In this document: positions 36,197 through 49,546 of the stretch, in pieces | Numbering within the stretch: position 1 is the first letter of the stretch | How the letters are laid out: the number at the start of each line of letters is the position of its first letter | From: Arabidopsis thaliana | Taxonomy: Eukaryota > Streptophyta > Magnoliopsida > Brassicales > Brassicaceae | Assembly: GCF_000001735.4 (NCBI RefSeq) | Contig: NC_003074.8 | Location: 6,324,101 to 6,388,100, forward strand | Length of the DNA stretch: 64,000 nucleotides | Direction of reading: 5' to 3' | Translations under genes and position numbers: made by a program | Notes under the pieces: model-generated | The model's input: only the letters and a program-made list of their open reading frames with translations | Told to the model about the DNA's origin: nothing | The model's database searches: none

Positions 36197-37504
36197 TAGT
36201 CAACACACATTTTTTCATACATATTTATGTTATCATGTATAGGTATAGATGATGATAGAGGTATAAAAAGGAGAGAGAGCTCAACATATTTACATCTTTA
36301 ACATTTCGGTGTTCATCTCTCATTTTATGTGGGTGTGTTCTTGTTGTCGTCGTCGTTGTTATATATGGAAATATATCACTCAATATTCTTCTTGTGAACT
36401 ATATATATAACGGAATACTATCTCCCATAGTCCCATGTTTGTAGAATTAATATTAATGTATGAATAATAAATTCTTAGAGAAAAGACAAAGACGATGCTT
36501 TTGAGTACTATATGGAGATGCATGCACACAAACATGTATTATATAACAAAGAAATTGGATTCAGTACTTACAGTTAGAATTAGGTTAAGGTAAAAGAAAA
36601 AGGTAAGGGAAACAAATATCAGTCTCACATGTGTTAATGCGCTTGGGCGTATTTTGATTATGTTAGCTGGTCATTATCAGTTAGTTTAACCATTAGTCAT
36701 TCTACAATCTGTAGTGTGACGTTTAATTACCTGATGATTCAAACATTTTTCACTATAAATATTATGAAGTTATCAGTTAGGTTATTTACCAAACAAAAAT
36801 TCAATGACATAACAACTAAAGTCTCATTCCCTTTAAAAAATGGTAACTTTTGTAATCCATTTCGAGAAGACAACAAACCTAAATTGGCTTTGTGAAGTAA
36901 GATTCAGTCGTACTTTGCTCTTTCAATACTTGAACATTAATGAAAAATTCCAAGCAAAAGGAAATAAAAATAAATAGTTTGACTCAAATTTGGTAATGGG
37001 CTTATAGTGTTATTGGGTCTTCATCTTCAGCCCAAATAATCTTTTACTCTTTCAAGTCTGAACGTCGTCATCTTCGTTGTCGCCGTCGTCGTTTCTCTCA
37101 TTTCTGCTCTGTTGTGCTATCGTAGCGTCGCGCTCCTTTAAACGCGACGGACGCAGCCTTCTCTGTTCATCGTTTCGCCGGAAGTTTTCTTCAGGTATGA
37201 TATTTTGAGACCGTCGTTGATATTTTTATTCAGTTTCCATAGAGAAAAAAAAACAATTCCTGAGTTCTGGATCGAGGATCGATTTCGATAATACTCGAAG
37301 AAAAGTTGGGTTCTTCGTAAAGTTATTTGTTGTAGCTGTGTGTGGAGTTCTTTACATTTTCTTCGATTTTGATTTTAGCTCTTCGTATATGAAACTTTTT
37401 GATTTTTAAAATTTCTCAAATTGGGTTTTTCTTTGTTTCTCTTTTGGCACAGCGGAGATTTATTTTCAGCTGGTTAGTAGTTTTGAGTGACTACTGAGGT
37501 AACA
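36197..37504. other. Intergenic and HDA15 5' leader
   Basis: The DVL 3' flank, AT-rich spacer, and then the HDA15 promoter with ATGGGCTT, TTGGGTCT and AGCCCAAA (36997-37036). A GC-richer leader follows (37050-37190), with a likely 5'-UTR intron from the donor near 37195 to the acceptor CACAG near 37453. The second copy of a 23-bp repeat is at 36898-36920. Confidence 0.45.
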
Positions 37505-40500
37505 ATGGTTGTAGAAACTATCGAGAGGTCTTGTGAGGGTTCAAAGAGAAGACATGTGAACGGTGGAGATATCGCTGTTCCTTGTTCGGGAGAAGAGTGT
37601 AGCAATGGAGATATAAATGTAGCTCCTGGAGTTTCAGCGGTAAGCTAAAAACCATGGCTTCCTTTTAATGTATTGTCAGAGATTTGGTTGGTTCTGCTTT
37701 TGGTGATATTGGTCATTGTTGTGTCTTATGCAGAAAAGAGCTAGGGTTTCTAGAGAAATGACGTTTGAAGATATTTACGGTGCTGATGCATTACTCAATG
37801 ATGACGATGATGAGGATGATGATTGTGATTGGGAACCTGTGCAGGCGCCTATGGAGTTTGTAAAATGGTGTTGTGTCAATTGCACTATGTCGAACCCTGG
37901 TGATATGGTCCACTGTTGTGTACGTTTTTTATTTACTTTTTCTTGCTTGGCTACTACTTTTTATGATTTCAAAGTGACAAACGTACGTCTGAGCAATGCG
38001 CATTGGACATTGGTTATGTATTAGTAAAGTTGATTCCTTGACGTAGATATGCGGTGAGCACAAGGAATCTGGCATTTTGAGGCATGGATATTTAGCGTCT
38101 CCCTTTTTTAAAGACACTGGTCTCATTGAAGTCGAGGAGAAATATGGAGGTAGGAATTACTTCCCTTGCTTCCTCTGAAAATGTCTTTATAAATATTGTT
38201 AGTCTCAGTTCCATGCTATTTAAGTAACTGTAAGCATGTTCACTTTTCTTTTAACTTGATATTAGGAAGCTCATCTGCAACCAGCTCGACAGCTGTTGGG
38301 TTCGACGAGAGAATGTTGCTACACTCAGAAGTATGATCTTGTTACTGTTATGTGTTATGTTTTCCTGAGAAACCTCTAGTATCTGTTGACATCTCTACAT
38401 TATCATCTCCAAAGCTTTTCTTCGTGCAAGTTTTTCTATTTAATATGTGCTGATGGCATGCTTAAAAAGTTTGAAGTGAAGGCACAACCACATCCAGAGA
38501 GACCTGATCGTCTTCGAGCTATAGCTGCTAGTCTTGCCACAGCTGGTATGTTGCGTTTACTTCCTTTAAACCTAGCCTCTCTTGAGAAGAAGACTAATGT
38601 TTGGAAGCTGATTATTATTAAGATTTGGAGATCATTATATAGATCTCTTGCAGCCGAGGTAAGTTAAAACTAAAAAGGAAAATAATAAAATTCTAATTCT
38701 AAAAGGAAAAGATCAGAACATAACTTCTTCAATTAAGAAGCTTCTAGCGTCCTTGTCTACCTTCTCTGAGACTTGATCCCATATATCATATCATGTGTTT
38801 CATTTTACAGTATCATACTGTTGGGAGTAATTTTGGTACTCACCACGTTTGAATTTTTTTGCAGGTGTTTTTCCTGGAAGATGCTTGCCTATCAATGCAA
38901 GGGAAATCACGAAACAAGAACTCCAGATGGTGAGCTGCTACATAACTGTCTTAGAGACAATTCTAATATTATGTTCATTGCAGTACTTTTACAAGCAATT
39001 TCATAACTGGTTTGTATATGTCAATTTTGAGGTCCACACTTCAGAGCATGTTGATGCTGTTGATACTACAAGCCAGCTTCTCTATAGGTTTGAATTTTAA
39101 ACCATTTGTTACTTTTTTTTTTGCGTTCACCGTGCATATCCTTGCTTGTTAATCTGACTGTTCAAACTTGAATTGAAATTTCCTTTACCTTCGCTGCTCC
39201 TCATTTATCTCTTTTTGCTCTTGATCCCGTTCTTTTACCATTGTCTGGCAGCTACTTCACCTCTGACACATATGCTAATGAGTATTCAGCACGTGCTGCT
39301 AGACTTGCAGCAGGTTTGTGCGCTGATCTAGCTACAGATATTTTCACTGGCCGTGTAAAAAATGGTTTTGCTTTGGTATGTCTAATTCACCAAAATTTTT
39401 AAATTTAAAGATGCAACTACACAATTGCTTTAAATTGAAATTACACCATATTAGTTTGAAAAAAAAAAATCTCTGATTGTATCAGGTTAGACCTCCCGGT
39501 CATCATGCTGGCGTCAGGCATGCTATGGGGTTTTGCCTTCACAATAATGCAGCCGTTGCTGCATTAGTAGCACAAGCAGCAGGGGCAAAGAAGGTGCTGA
39601 TTGTGGACTGGGTAATGTTACTGATAACTCTAAACTGGGTGATTTTGTAGATCTTCAAACTTTTTTAATTCGTTGTACTCTGCATTGTGTGGTTTGGCTC
39701 ATATCAATGTTATATCTACCGTTGCAGGATGTCCATCATGGCAACGGAACCCAAGAGATATTCGAACAAAACAAATCTGTAAGCTGCCCAAATCTATGCA
39801 TGTCTGCACATCAATTTTGGAGTGTTGGATGCAGTAAATTATTTTTGTGAGTTGACCTTGTTTGAACTTATTACTGGGAGTCATTGCATAGGTATTGTAC
39901 ATATCCTTGCACAGACATGAGGGAGGAAACTTCTATCCCGGTACTGGAGCTGCTGATGAGGTACCTATGCTTTTCTGTTTTACATTGTCTCATCCAGCAT
40001 TCATGAGTAGATTTAGTTGTTGGTATATATATGCATATACCTTATTTGTGTGTTTGGTTTGCATTATGATTTATGTCTTAAATTTTGGGATTATTTTCTA
40101 ATTTCTGCCTTGTTTCCAAAATTTGAATTTTCTCTAGGCGGCAGAACAATAGTTTGCTAATGTTAATTATGGGTGCAGGTTGGTTCTAATGGTGGGGAAG
40201 GTTATTGTGTAAATGTTCCATGGAGTTGCGGTGGAGTTGGGGATAAAGACTATATCTTTGCGTTTCAACATGTGGTTCTCCCCATAGGTACAGAGTCGTT
40301 CTACTTTTCCCCATTTGATAAACGTTTTGGCTTAATTGATGACTAATATGCTCAGGAAGTGGACCAAATACATTTAGCTCACTTTTGAATGTGCACTCAG
40401 TCTAATTTTAACTGGAACCTTCTCTTGCAGCTTCTGCATTTTCTCCAGATTTTGTCATCATATCTGCGGGATTTGATGCGGCTAGAGGAGACCCACTAGG

Positions 40501-41267
40501 ATGCTGTGATGTAAGCTTCATATTCGAGCTGTAATTTACCACTTCTGGAATCAGTGTATTGTTTTGTGGATATCAACAGAGGATAGATGTTCTGTTCTAC
40601 TCCTTTTTTCAGGTGACTCCGGCTGGCTATTCTCGAATGACACAGATGTTGGGTGATCTGTGTGGTGGGAAAATGCTAGTTATTCTCGAGGGCGGGTATG
40701 TGTTTTGCAGTTTTTTGGAGTAGCCTCTTGGTTTGTAAGGAGCAGCTTTTGAATAATCTCCTGTTTTCATTTGCAGCTACAATCTTCGCTCCATATCTGC
40801 TTCTGCAACAGCAGTGATCAAGGTTAGTCTCTATTTCAAACTTGATATCCTTTAAAATCTGCATATAGTTATGGAGATTCATGATCCCGCTTAATCTATA
40901 AAGGTGCTTCTGGGTGAAAATCCGGAGAACGAGTTGCCCATCGCCACCACGCCTTCAGTAGCCGGCCTGCAAACTGTTCTTGATGTACTGAATATCCAAC
41001 TGGAGTTCTGGCCATCACTTGCTATCAGCTACTCCAAATTACTCTCAGAGTTGGAAGCACGTCTGATCGAAAACAAAAGTGAGTGATGCTTCCCAAAAAA
41101 AAAACTATTTCATTCTTCATCCTTCTTTCTCCTAATAAAATCTCACTGGTTTTACAGAAAATCAGATGAAAAGGAAGGTTGTTCGGGTTCCGACATGGTG
41201 GAAATGGGGACGAAAGAAGCTTTTGTACAACTTTCTCTCGGCTCGTATGATTTCAAGATCAAAGTGA
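37505..41267 (+). CDS. HDA15: Histone deacetylase 15, class II
   Basis: A many-exon gene coding for about 550 residues. The N-terminal part has an acidic run ([14 protein letters not shown]) and a RanBP2-type zinc finger ([20 protein letters not shown], about residues 88-107), the mark that separates HDA15 from other plant HDACs. The deacetylase domain follows with [17 protein letters not shown] (tandem His), [12 protein letters not shown] (Asp/His zinc ligands), [28 protein letters not shown] and LEGGYNL; all zinc-binding and charge-relay residues are present. The basic C-terminal tail ends WWKWGRKK and beyond. HDA15 (At3g18520) is known as a partner of PIF3 and of other factors that repress chlorophyll and light genes. 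The start ATG lies 50 bases after the 5'-UTR intron. Confidence 0.95.
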
Positions 41268-44050
41268 TTTTAGAAAGCATTCTTCCTAATCCGTCGTAGG
41301 AATTGTCTACACTTACTTGTAACCCTAACTGATCTGGGGGAATTTATTGCAATTAGGGAGCTCTGAACAATCTTTATCACTTACATTTGGTAGGGTTTTA
41401 TAGAAAGAACCCTTTTAACCTGCTTACCAACCATCCTCATCAGACCTCTTAAGCTAGGCAATCGGTTTGGATAAACGAATTCCTACTTTAACCAAATTTA
41501 TAGTTCGGTTTGGTTTATCTTAAAATTATTGATGTCGAACCAAACCAAAAACAAATTTCTTGTTCATTTCTCGGTGTCCAAAATCCTCATTTTCCAATAA
41601 TTCCGGTATATTCTTTTTGGTTTTGGTATATTTCAATCAATTTCAGTATATTTGACACAGTTTGATACGGCTAGGAAATTTGATTTACAAAAAAGAAAAA
41701 AGTAGAAGAATTTAAGAATATTTAGAAATTTATGAAAAACTAAAAGAGCTTCTAAATACGGATATGTTCAATCTTCCAAAACCAAACAAAACAGTTTTGT
41801 CGGTATTTTGAACCAAATCTAATTACCAAAATTTTGGCACTGTTCGGCTAAGAATATTAGTCCAGCTCTATTAAATAAGAACTTTCGAATAATCGCTTCG
41901 ATTCAGATTAATTCTTTCTGATTTTAGGTAGATAGAGGGGCTATCGGTTAATTTCGATTATGAACTAGCTGAATTTTTGTAAATCAACCACATTTTATTT
42001 AATCATATGTTTGTTTTCTAAGAGAATTTGAATCTAAAAAACCTTGTATGTTTTTAAAACTTTTATAAAATCTTTTTAAAATCCTTGTAAATCCTTCAAA
42101 TATTTCAATAGAATCTTTATAAATTCTTATAAAGCCCTTTAAAAGCATTTGTAAAAAACGTTAAAAACACTTGTAGATCTTTTTTAAACTCTTATAAAAT
42201 CTTTAAAAACATTTGTAAATTCTTTTAAAACTCTTCATAAACCTTTGTAACTATTTTAATAAACCGTTTAAAACCTCTATAAAAAGTTTTAAAAGCATTT
42301 ACAAGAATTTGTAGAGAGATTTAAAATCCTTGTAAATCCTTTTAAAATCCTAATTAAGTCCTTAAAAACATTTGTTGCTCTTTTAAACCCTTTCAAACTT
42401 TTGTAAACCCTTATAAAATATTTTTGTCGGATTTTGTTTTGTCAGAATTGTTTTGGCGGGAAATTTTTTGTCGGAAAGTTCTTTGACGAGAAAATTTATT
42501 CTCTCATTTTGTTGATTTTTTTTTCAAATATAGGTAAAATGGTCATTAATTATTAAAAGAAATTATCAATGACAACGGACTATATGAAAAGATAGTATTG
42601 AAAAAAAATATCAATGGAAAAACATTCCTAACAATTTCTCTTCATTTTCAGTCTGTAATTATTGGATCGAGTAAAAAGTATCTCAAAACTTAAGAGTATC
42701 CAACCAAATTAAACTCGACTAGTATAGTATTTTTAAACTACTATAATCAAAAGCAAAAATAATAATAAGATAATGTCTAGTATATTATTATTATTAAGGA
42801 ACCGAAACATACAATCTGCATAGTCGGATGTTGCTTGAATCTTTCCCGCAACAAAGTTCATAATAGTTTGAAAAAAACAGTTAAAAGCAGCCCACATTTC
42901 CGGCGACGAAGTCGGATATACTCTTCCTCTTCAGTCCCATGACGAGAGAAGTTTGTTACAAGTGACGATAAAAAATATTCCACTTAAGCATCATAAGACA
43001 CAAAAGATCTAAATAGGATCACTAATTCTCGTCTAAGCTATTTAACATAACTCAAGCTTGTGCCTATGTTGTAATAACCAATCTACGTCTAAGTAGAATC
43101 ATGCCAATATACTATTTTATGAAAAAAAACTAGAGCACTAAATAAATATTTGATTTAAAAAACTTATTTTCAAGCATTAATCAATAAAAAAAACATGAAT
43201 CAATGGCTCCTAAAATCGACTAATAGCCACTTATTTAATTTTTGCTTGAAATTTGTACAAACTCTGCAACAACAATGACTAATATTATTAGATGGCAATC
43301 CTAAATTATAATAATTTTTTTAGAATTTGAATATGTAGCTGGCTCATAAATACAGAATAATCGGAACAAAAAAATTTAGATTGATGAAAAAGAAAAAAAA
43401 AACAGAGGTACGGAAAGATTAATTAGAGAAGGTGAATATGTTAGTTACCATAACTATTTTATCTCCTATCGGTATTCATTTTGTTATTCACATTCACATA
43501 TTGATCTTTGGCGTATATGTTTTAATAATAACTCTTATTTTAAAGTTTTTATAAATGTTTATTCTTTTGTTCTTTAAACTATTTAAAGTCTACTACAATC
43601 GTTATGAAAAATTTATTTTCCGAATAAACTATCTCATAATAGTATGATATTAGCTACATATTTCCAGTATAGTTATGATTTGTTAACAATCTGCTTTGAT
43701 TAACTTCAAAATTCGTTTGTTCGAGTTTCTAGACTATGCAATGGTGTGAATAAGAAATATTAATCAAATTTCTTTTCAATACATTGTAATGCAAAATGGC
43801 TCTTCTACTTTTCGATATATTTTTATAATTATTTGTATGGTAGCTAAGTACTTGATCAACAATTATAATAGGCAAAATAATTGTTAGCTATCTATATCAG
43901 ACTAGGGAGTAAATTAAACGAGCTTTACTAACAAAAATTGTAGAATTATGTTTTTGCCCTCATTTAGTTTCATCCCAAGCAACGACCACAACTACAAGAA
44001 CCGATTTAAGCTATTTACAAAACCAAAAACCAAAAAACGTCAAGGGTTCT
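41268..44050. other. 2.8-kb gene-poor region between HDA15 and MSH2 3' ends
   Basis: The genes are convergent, so no promoter is expected. 41460-41870 holds scattered CGGTTTGG/CCAAACC motifs of the kind frequent in decayed Arabidopsis elements. 42040-42430 is a degenerate A/T-rich repeat. No coding frame is seen. Confidence 0.5.
42040..42430. repeat. Degenerate short-unit A/T-rich repeat array
   Basis: About 390 bp built from many variants of a short unit around AATCCTTGTAAATCC and CTCTTATAAAATC, separated by TTTTAAAA. Units are imperfect, with spacing of roughly 20-25 bases, suggesting an old satellite-like array or the internal part of a decayed transposon. Confidence 0.55.
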
Positions 44051-47000
44051 TCACAGAAACTGCCTGAGCCAGTGGCAGTCTGCAGCATCTTTCTCTAGCT
44101 CATCTTTCATCTCACGAACCCGTTGAAGTGAATCTTTAAGCTCCATTTTATCAAGTGGTATCGCTGCAAACTCTTTCAGAAACTTGTGAGCTCGCTCTGC
44201 CCCTCTTGATACTTCATCTGGATCATCTTCTCTGCTCTTTCTCTTCCCACTCTCCTGCAAACAACAACACGAGAATTAAATCTTTGTCACATAGATTTAT
44301 AATAATACAGCATAAACTGCAGAATGGGTGAATGATAGAATGATTCCATCATCAACCAAAAACAAAGGGGGAAATGAATCAAGACCTCATTGTTGATTAT
44401 CATGGAGGAGGGAGAGAAATCTTCCAGCTCTGCAGCTTTCTCTCTTGCGAGGGCCACGACGCTTTCAGGGAAGTTGGCAAATTCCGCCACATGAATCCCA
44501 AAGCTCTGGTCACAGGCCCCTGGTTCAACCTAACCAGACAAACAACACACCACACAAAATTAATTTCAATTTCATCTTTGTAAGAAAATCAAATAAGTAA
44601 TTTAGATTAAACATAAAAACAGAGACACTTTTAACTGCAACAGAGCAGCAATTTTTTAATTTATAAACCAGACCTTGTAAAGCATGGTGAGTTTGCGGCT
44701 TTCAGTGTCAATGTGAGCGCTGACATGGAAGTTTGCCACACCAACAGTGTTACCAGAGACCTCAGAGTTTGCTTGAGCCAAGGCAGTAAGTTCATGGAAG
44801 TGAGTAGCAAACAGAGTTGGTGCTCTTTTCACTTGAACCAGATGCTCACATATAGCCCAAGCTAAACCTGATATATTCACCACGATGATGTCAAGAGCAC
44901 TGAAATCTCACATATGACCATAAAAATGAACATATAATAGAAAACTTACTAAAAACATCCAAATGAAAGAAGAGAAATTGCAGAGAAACTAACCAAAACC
45001 ATCATAAGTTGATGTTCCACGACCAAGTTCATCGATAATTATCAGTGACTTATCACTAGCGCCTTTCAATATCGATGCGGTTTCAAGCATTTCTTGCATA
45101 AAAGTTGACACTCCACGCAGCTAACACACCAAAGGAAAAAAAGTTGGAATAAGGGTGTTCAGGATATCAGCAGTTTTTCGTTCATTGAGGGCTAAACTTA
45201 AACTCACTTGGCAATCGCCTGCTCCTACACGGGCAAAGATGCAGTCTCTTATGGAAATTGATGCTTTATCACAAGGAACAAAGGAACCAACTTGAGCCAT
45301 CAGCACAATCACACCAACCTGGGATTTATAATGGCCGGAAACCGACTTTAGTCATACGTCTATGAAACAAAACTGAACTAGAGGAAATCATCATACCTGG
45401 CGGATGAAAGTGGACTTCCCTCCCATGTTAGGCCCTGTTACTATTTGAAACCAACTCTTCCCTCTCATCTGATTTCAAAGAACAGTAAAGGGCAAACAAG
45501 GATTTGTTCAAGTCAAAAGGGAAACAAGAAAAACAAAGACGTCTCAGTTTATTTACCACATTCAATACTTACGAGTCTGCAATCATTTGGTATGAAATTC
45601 ACCCAATCTTGAGCTTCTACACATGGATGTCTGCTTCCTTCTAGTACAATATCTCCAGCATCCTACAATTTATTAACCGTGCTCTCAACATAATGTCATA
45701 AACTTGGAAAGAAAAAACTATTCATTTTCAGAACAAAATAATCAACTTGAGTTTGTACTAACCGAAGAGGTGATTTCTGGCCTACAGTATGGAGTAGGGC
45801 AACTGGCAGCCAAATCAGCAAAGCTTAACAAAACATCCATTTCAGAAAGTAACCCAGCTAAGTCCTCAAATACCTATAACCATACAATATACATATAAAT
45901 TCCACATATAGTTTACTATGATTTTAAACAACCAATTCTGTAACAGTCCAATGCTTAATATGAATAACTAAACATACCTCAGAGAAGCTGGTAACAGTCT
46001 CAACTACACGATCAACGAGCTCCTTTTGACAGCTCCTATAATCATCCACAACACTTTGGTACTGGTCCCCCAGTTTTTTTAGCTTTGTGTTTGTGAACTT
46101 CACTCCGTCTTTGCGAGTCTCCAGCACTATAAACTGTGTCGTCAGCTTCTTCCTGATCTTTGGCTCTTCCTTCTTCGTGATCCTGAAGACATGCCCAAAT
46201 TGCGCTGCTTTGTCAAGTTTAAGAGCCTTGTCGACCTGAAGATCAAGTTCTATCGCTGTCTTTTTGTGCAATTCGTGAATCTGCTGCTCCAGCAATTCTT
46301 TCTGATCTTTCAGAGATGCCAATTTGGTGTCGTAGCTTGAAGATATCATGTATTCTCCATTTTCTAGCTGGTCAAGATCTACAGAGCACTCAACCAAATC
46401 GATGAACTTTCCAAGGTGATCTTGATCTGATAAAGCCTCAAGCTTTTTCAGGTATCTCTCGCTGATGAGTGATGCGAATTCTCCGGTGTACTGTTGCATA
46501 GCTGTTTTGATGAAGGGAAGCCTTATAGTTGACTGCAGAGAAAAGATGAAGACTTAATTAGTAATGAACTTAATAACATACCTATAACTTCAGAGTTGCA
46601 TAAACACATTTAGGACAATGAAAATGCAATTTTGTTAACATTGAGAGAAGCAGATTGAAGTGCGGAAAGTACCTGATAGAGTTTAATAATGTGCTGTAAC
46701 CCACCTCTTCTTCTCTCGAGACTGCGCAAAAGCCTCTCAACATCTGAGATTCGCTTCAGATGCTGTCTAAGATCCTGCCTTAACCCAGCTTCTTCAACAA
46801 AGCACTGAACTATATCTAATCTCGTCTTAATCTCATTCAAATCCACGAGGGGTTGCTTCAGCCACATATGAAGCAGTCTCTTACCCATCCCTGCGGTACA
46901 TGTTCTGTTCATGAGACCAAACAAACTGAAATTCTTATTAGCATCAGTTTTGCTCTCCATCACATTCAAAGCCCTCATAGCTGCAGAGTCAAGTCTCATG

Positions 47001-48309
47001 AATCCGCCAATATCATATCTGCGGATTGTGAAGTTCCCATAGTTATCCTCATTTGAGAGAAGTTCAGAAAACGAGAGTAATGCACCTAGAGCAGGAGTCG
47101 CAAGGTCAAACCCGGATACCAAATCTCTAACAGGCTCAATATTCCCCTTCACCAATCTCTTAAGATCTGAATCTAAATCTCTTCCTTTGAACTCGTGTTT
47201 CTTCCTCTCTGTTATCATCACGGCACACCTCTCCAGGGAATCATACAGGCTTTTGCATTCATTGGATTTGCCGGATTCAGCTGGAAAAATGCATTCTTTT
47301 GCGCCTAGAGCAATCAACGAAGACTCCAGATTGGTGAAGCGGCTATCATCAAGAAACTCAGCTAGTCCAAGAACTCGCCTAGTCAGATCAACATAGGCCA
47401 TCCCAATAACGCATCTGCCATCGTGAAAACTTGGAAATATGGAGACAACAACTGGTGTGTCCTGCATTTCATTGTTTGCAAACAAAACATCTTCAAAGCT
47501 TCCAATGTTTCCAGGAGAACCTGTTTTCACAAGTCTCCAATTCGATCCGCTTCCCTCATAAAGTTCTACAGTATGATCATTACGCTCCAGGAGAAGATCC
47601 CTAGCAATCGTTTCGAACATGTTCCTACTAATGCTTACGCTTGAAAGAGCATTTGAACCACTCCCGAGCTGACGTAGAGCAGTGGTTGTATGATAATAAG
47701 TCTTTGCAATGAAAACTGAATTTTCACCATGAGCTGTATAATAATCCTGCAAATGCATTTAAGAAGTTTCCATAAATCGATGACAAAACAACCAAAAGTC
47801 TAGACCATTTGAGAACAATGAACTCACCTTGCGATCAAAGAATCTAACAGCTCTCGTATCCTGAAGCAAAGAACAATCAAAACCCACATAAGCAAAGATC
47901 GAGAAATTGCTAAAAAATCTTAAGCCTTTTTTCCTAATTCGCTTCCCAATGAACAAAATGTCTACAATTGCTTCAAACCCTAATTTTAAAGCATCTACTT
48001 TCCGACTAGAATTGGTGTTATTTATTGCAATTAGAGGCACTGTACAAGCTCTAACTTCTCCCAGAAATCGAAAGAAAACGAGAACTTACATTTGGTAGGG
48101 TTTTGTAGAACGAGAGAAACCCTTGAGCTTGCTTTGCATCTTCCAAAAATTAAAAAAAAAATGCATAACAAATATCAGACCTTTTACAAAACCCATAAAC
48201 CCAATTGGGAAATCGAATACGAAAATGAGAAAGAAAAAAAAAACTAGGGTTTAACATTACCCAATTTCAGCTCCGGAAGCTTGTTCTGTTCCTCGAAATT
48301 ACCCTCCAT
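44051..48309 (-). CDS. MSH2: DNA mismatch repair protein MSH2
   Basis: About 13 exons on the minus strand, roughly 937 residues, from ATG 48309 ([16 protein letters not shown]) to TGA at 44051-44053. The mismatch-binding N-terminal domain ([32 protein letters not shown]), connector, lever and clamp are present. The ATPase has a Walker [15 protein letters not shown] near 45405-45440, Walker B with the ABC signature [14 protein letters not shown], and [10 protein letters not shown]. All motifs are intact. MSH2 (At3g18524) pairs with MSH6, MSH3 or MSH7 to recognise mismatches and loops in the nucleus. The N-terminus is decisive for the start because the duplicated promoter begins only five bases upstream. 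Confidence 0.96.
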
Positions 48310-48620
48310 TGGAAGATAGAGAAAGCTAAATCCTTCACCTACCTTCTGCAACTACGGTGCAAATGTTCTTCTTTCGTGGTTTTTCAGTGGAACTGGAATC
48401 GAAAGCGACTAGAAGAAATTTATGGTGTCGAATTTGGCGGGAAAGCGGATTGGCGGCAACCGGCGGCGCGTGTATTAACGTTCTTTGAGACCAGGCGTGC
48501 AATGTTTCAATGTTTGGTCTATAAAATATCAAGGCCCATTAATTCTCATATTGGGCTTACTGGGCTAACGACACCTACCATTTTGAGTGTGTTACAAATA
48601 TATATATATACTTCTACTAA
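48310..48620 (-). promoter_or_regulatory. MSH2 promoter with E2F and site II motifs
   Basis: On the plus strand TTTGGCGGGAAA (48433-48444) is a perfect E2F consensus, followed by GGCGCG (48466-48471). AAGGCCCATTAA, ATTGGGCTT and ACTGGGCTAA (48531-48567) are site II elements. Both types are typical of S-phase genes in plants, fitting a replication-linked repair gene. Confidence 0.6.
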
Positions 48621-49546
48621 GGATTTCATTTCTTTGTAGTAACATGATCAACGACCAAATTATTTGGACAATGATAGTTATTTTTCACTTTATTATTTAG
48701 ATAATATTATTCCTGTTTATAAATTAAATTGGAAAACTTTGGACAAAGGGAAGTGGAAGGTTTTGTACTATAAAGCACTAAATTGCATATAGAGGACGAT
48801 GATGGCCTTTGATGAGCCACAAAAGTCGTATGAACTTATCTTTATGTCATTTATGGTTCCAAATAGTCAGGTTATATTCCCTTTTTCTCCTTTATATATT
48901 TATTGAATTGATCCCATATTTATCTTGAAATATTCTTCATGAATTTGGAATTGGATCACATTATAAGTTTTTGAAAATGGTGTTGACAGAAGATATTATT
49001 ATCACATCATAGAGTTTTAAGGGTCCCCAGTTTCTTGTCATGATGATATACCAAAAAACTTTATAGAGTACAGCCAACCTGACAAACCCATGATACACAA
49101 CACAACCTTATCTATGTACATATATGTAGTCACACACGCACACACAAATATATTGATTTCCTTATACATCCATACATGTGTCTTTGTGTGATTGTGTTTG
49201 TGCAATTATAATTGTCAAAACCTATTTTGTTATATCTTTTTCCCACTTCGACATTGTGTGACATCAAACTTTTAAGAACACTACTAAGCTCCAACAAGTA
49301 CACGTTTGATAAATTATCAAATCCATCATCCAAAAGTAAACCATCCATCATTTCAAGGATTAGTCGACTATGAATTTGAGTATATGTCTTCTGAGCATGA
49401 TCTGATTTTAATATTGTTATCTAAATTTTTTGAATTAATATACTTTTTGCCTTGGTACAAAAAACATTCCATATTTATTCTTAGGAGTAAACAGAATCAC
49501 AACCCAATATGTATAGAAGTACTGGTCTCTAGATAACTTATATAAT
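48314..49546. repeat. Direct repeat copy 1 (MSH2 promoter and upstream DNA)
   Basis: 1,233 bp matching 53269-54501 at a constant offset of 4,955 bases, with no indel that I could find and about ten substitutions. It starts five bases upstream of the MSH2 ATG and ends 28 bases beyond the TGA of the conserved ARM frame. It contains the MSH2 promoter and AT-rich DNA with no other gene. Confidence 0.95.

Noticed and set aside
38386-38667. Extra ORFs inside HDA15 introns
   Set aside because: They include exon fragments ([15 protein letters not shown]) joined to intron sequence, so they are not separate genes.
41460-41870. Possible MITE rich in CGGTTTGG motifs
   Set aside because: Motifs are scattered on both strands, and I could not find terminal inverted repeats or a target duplication.
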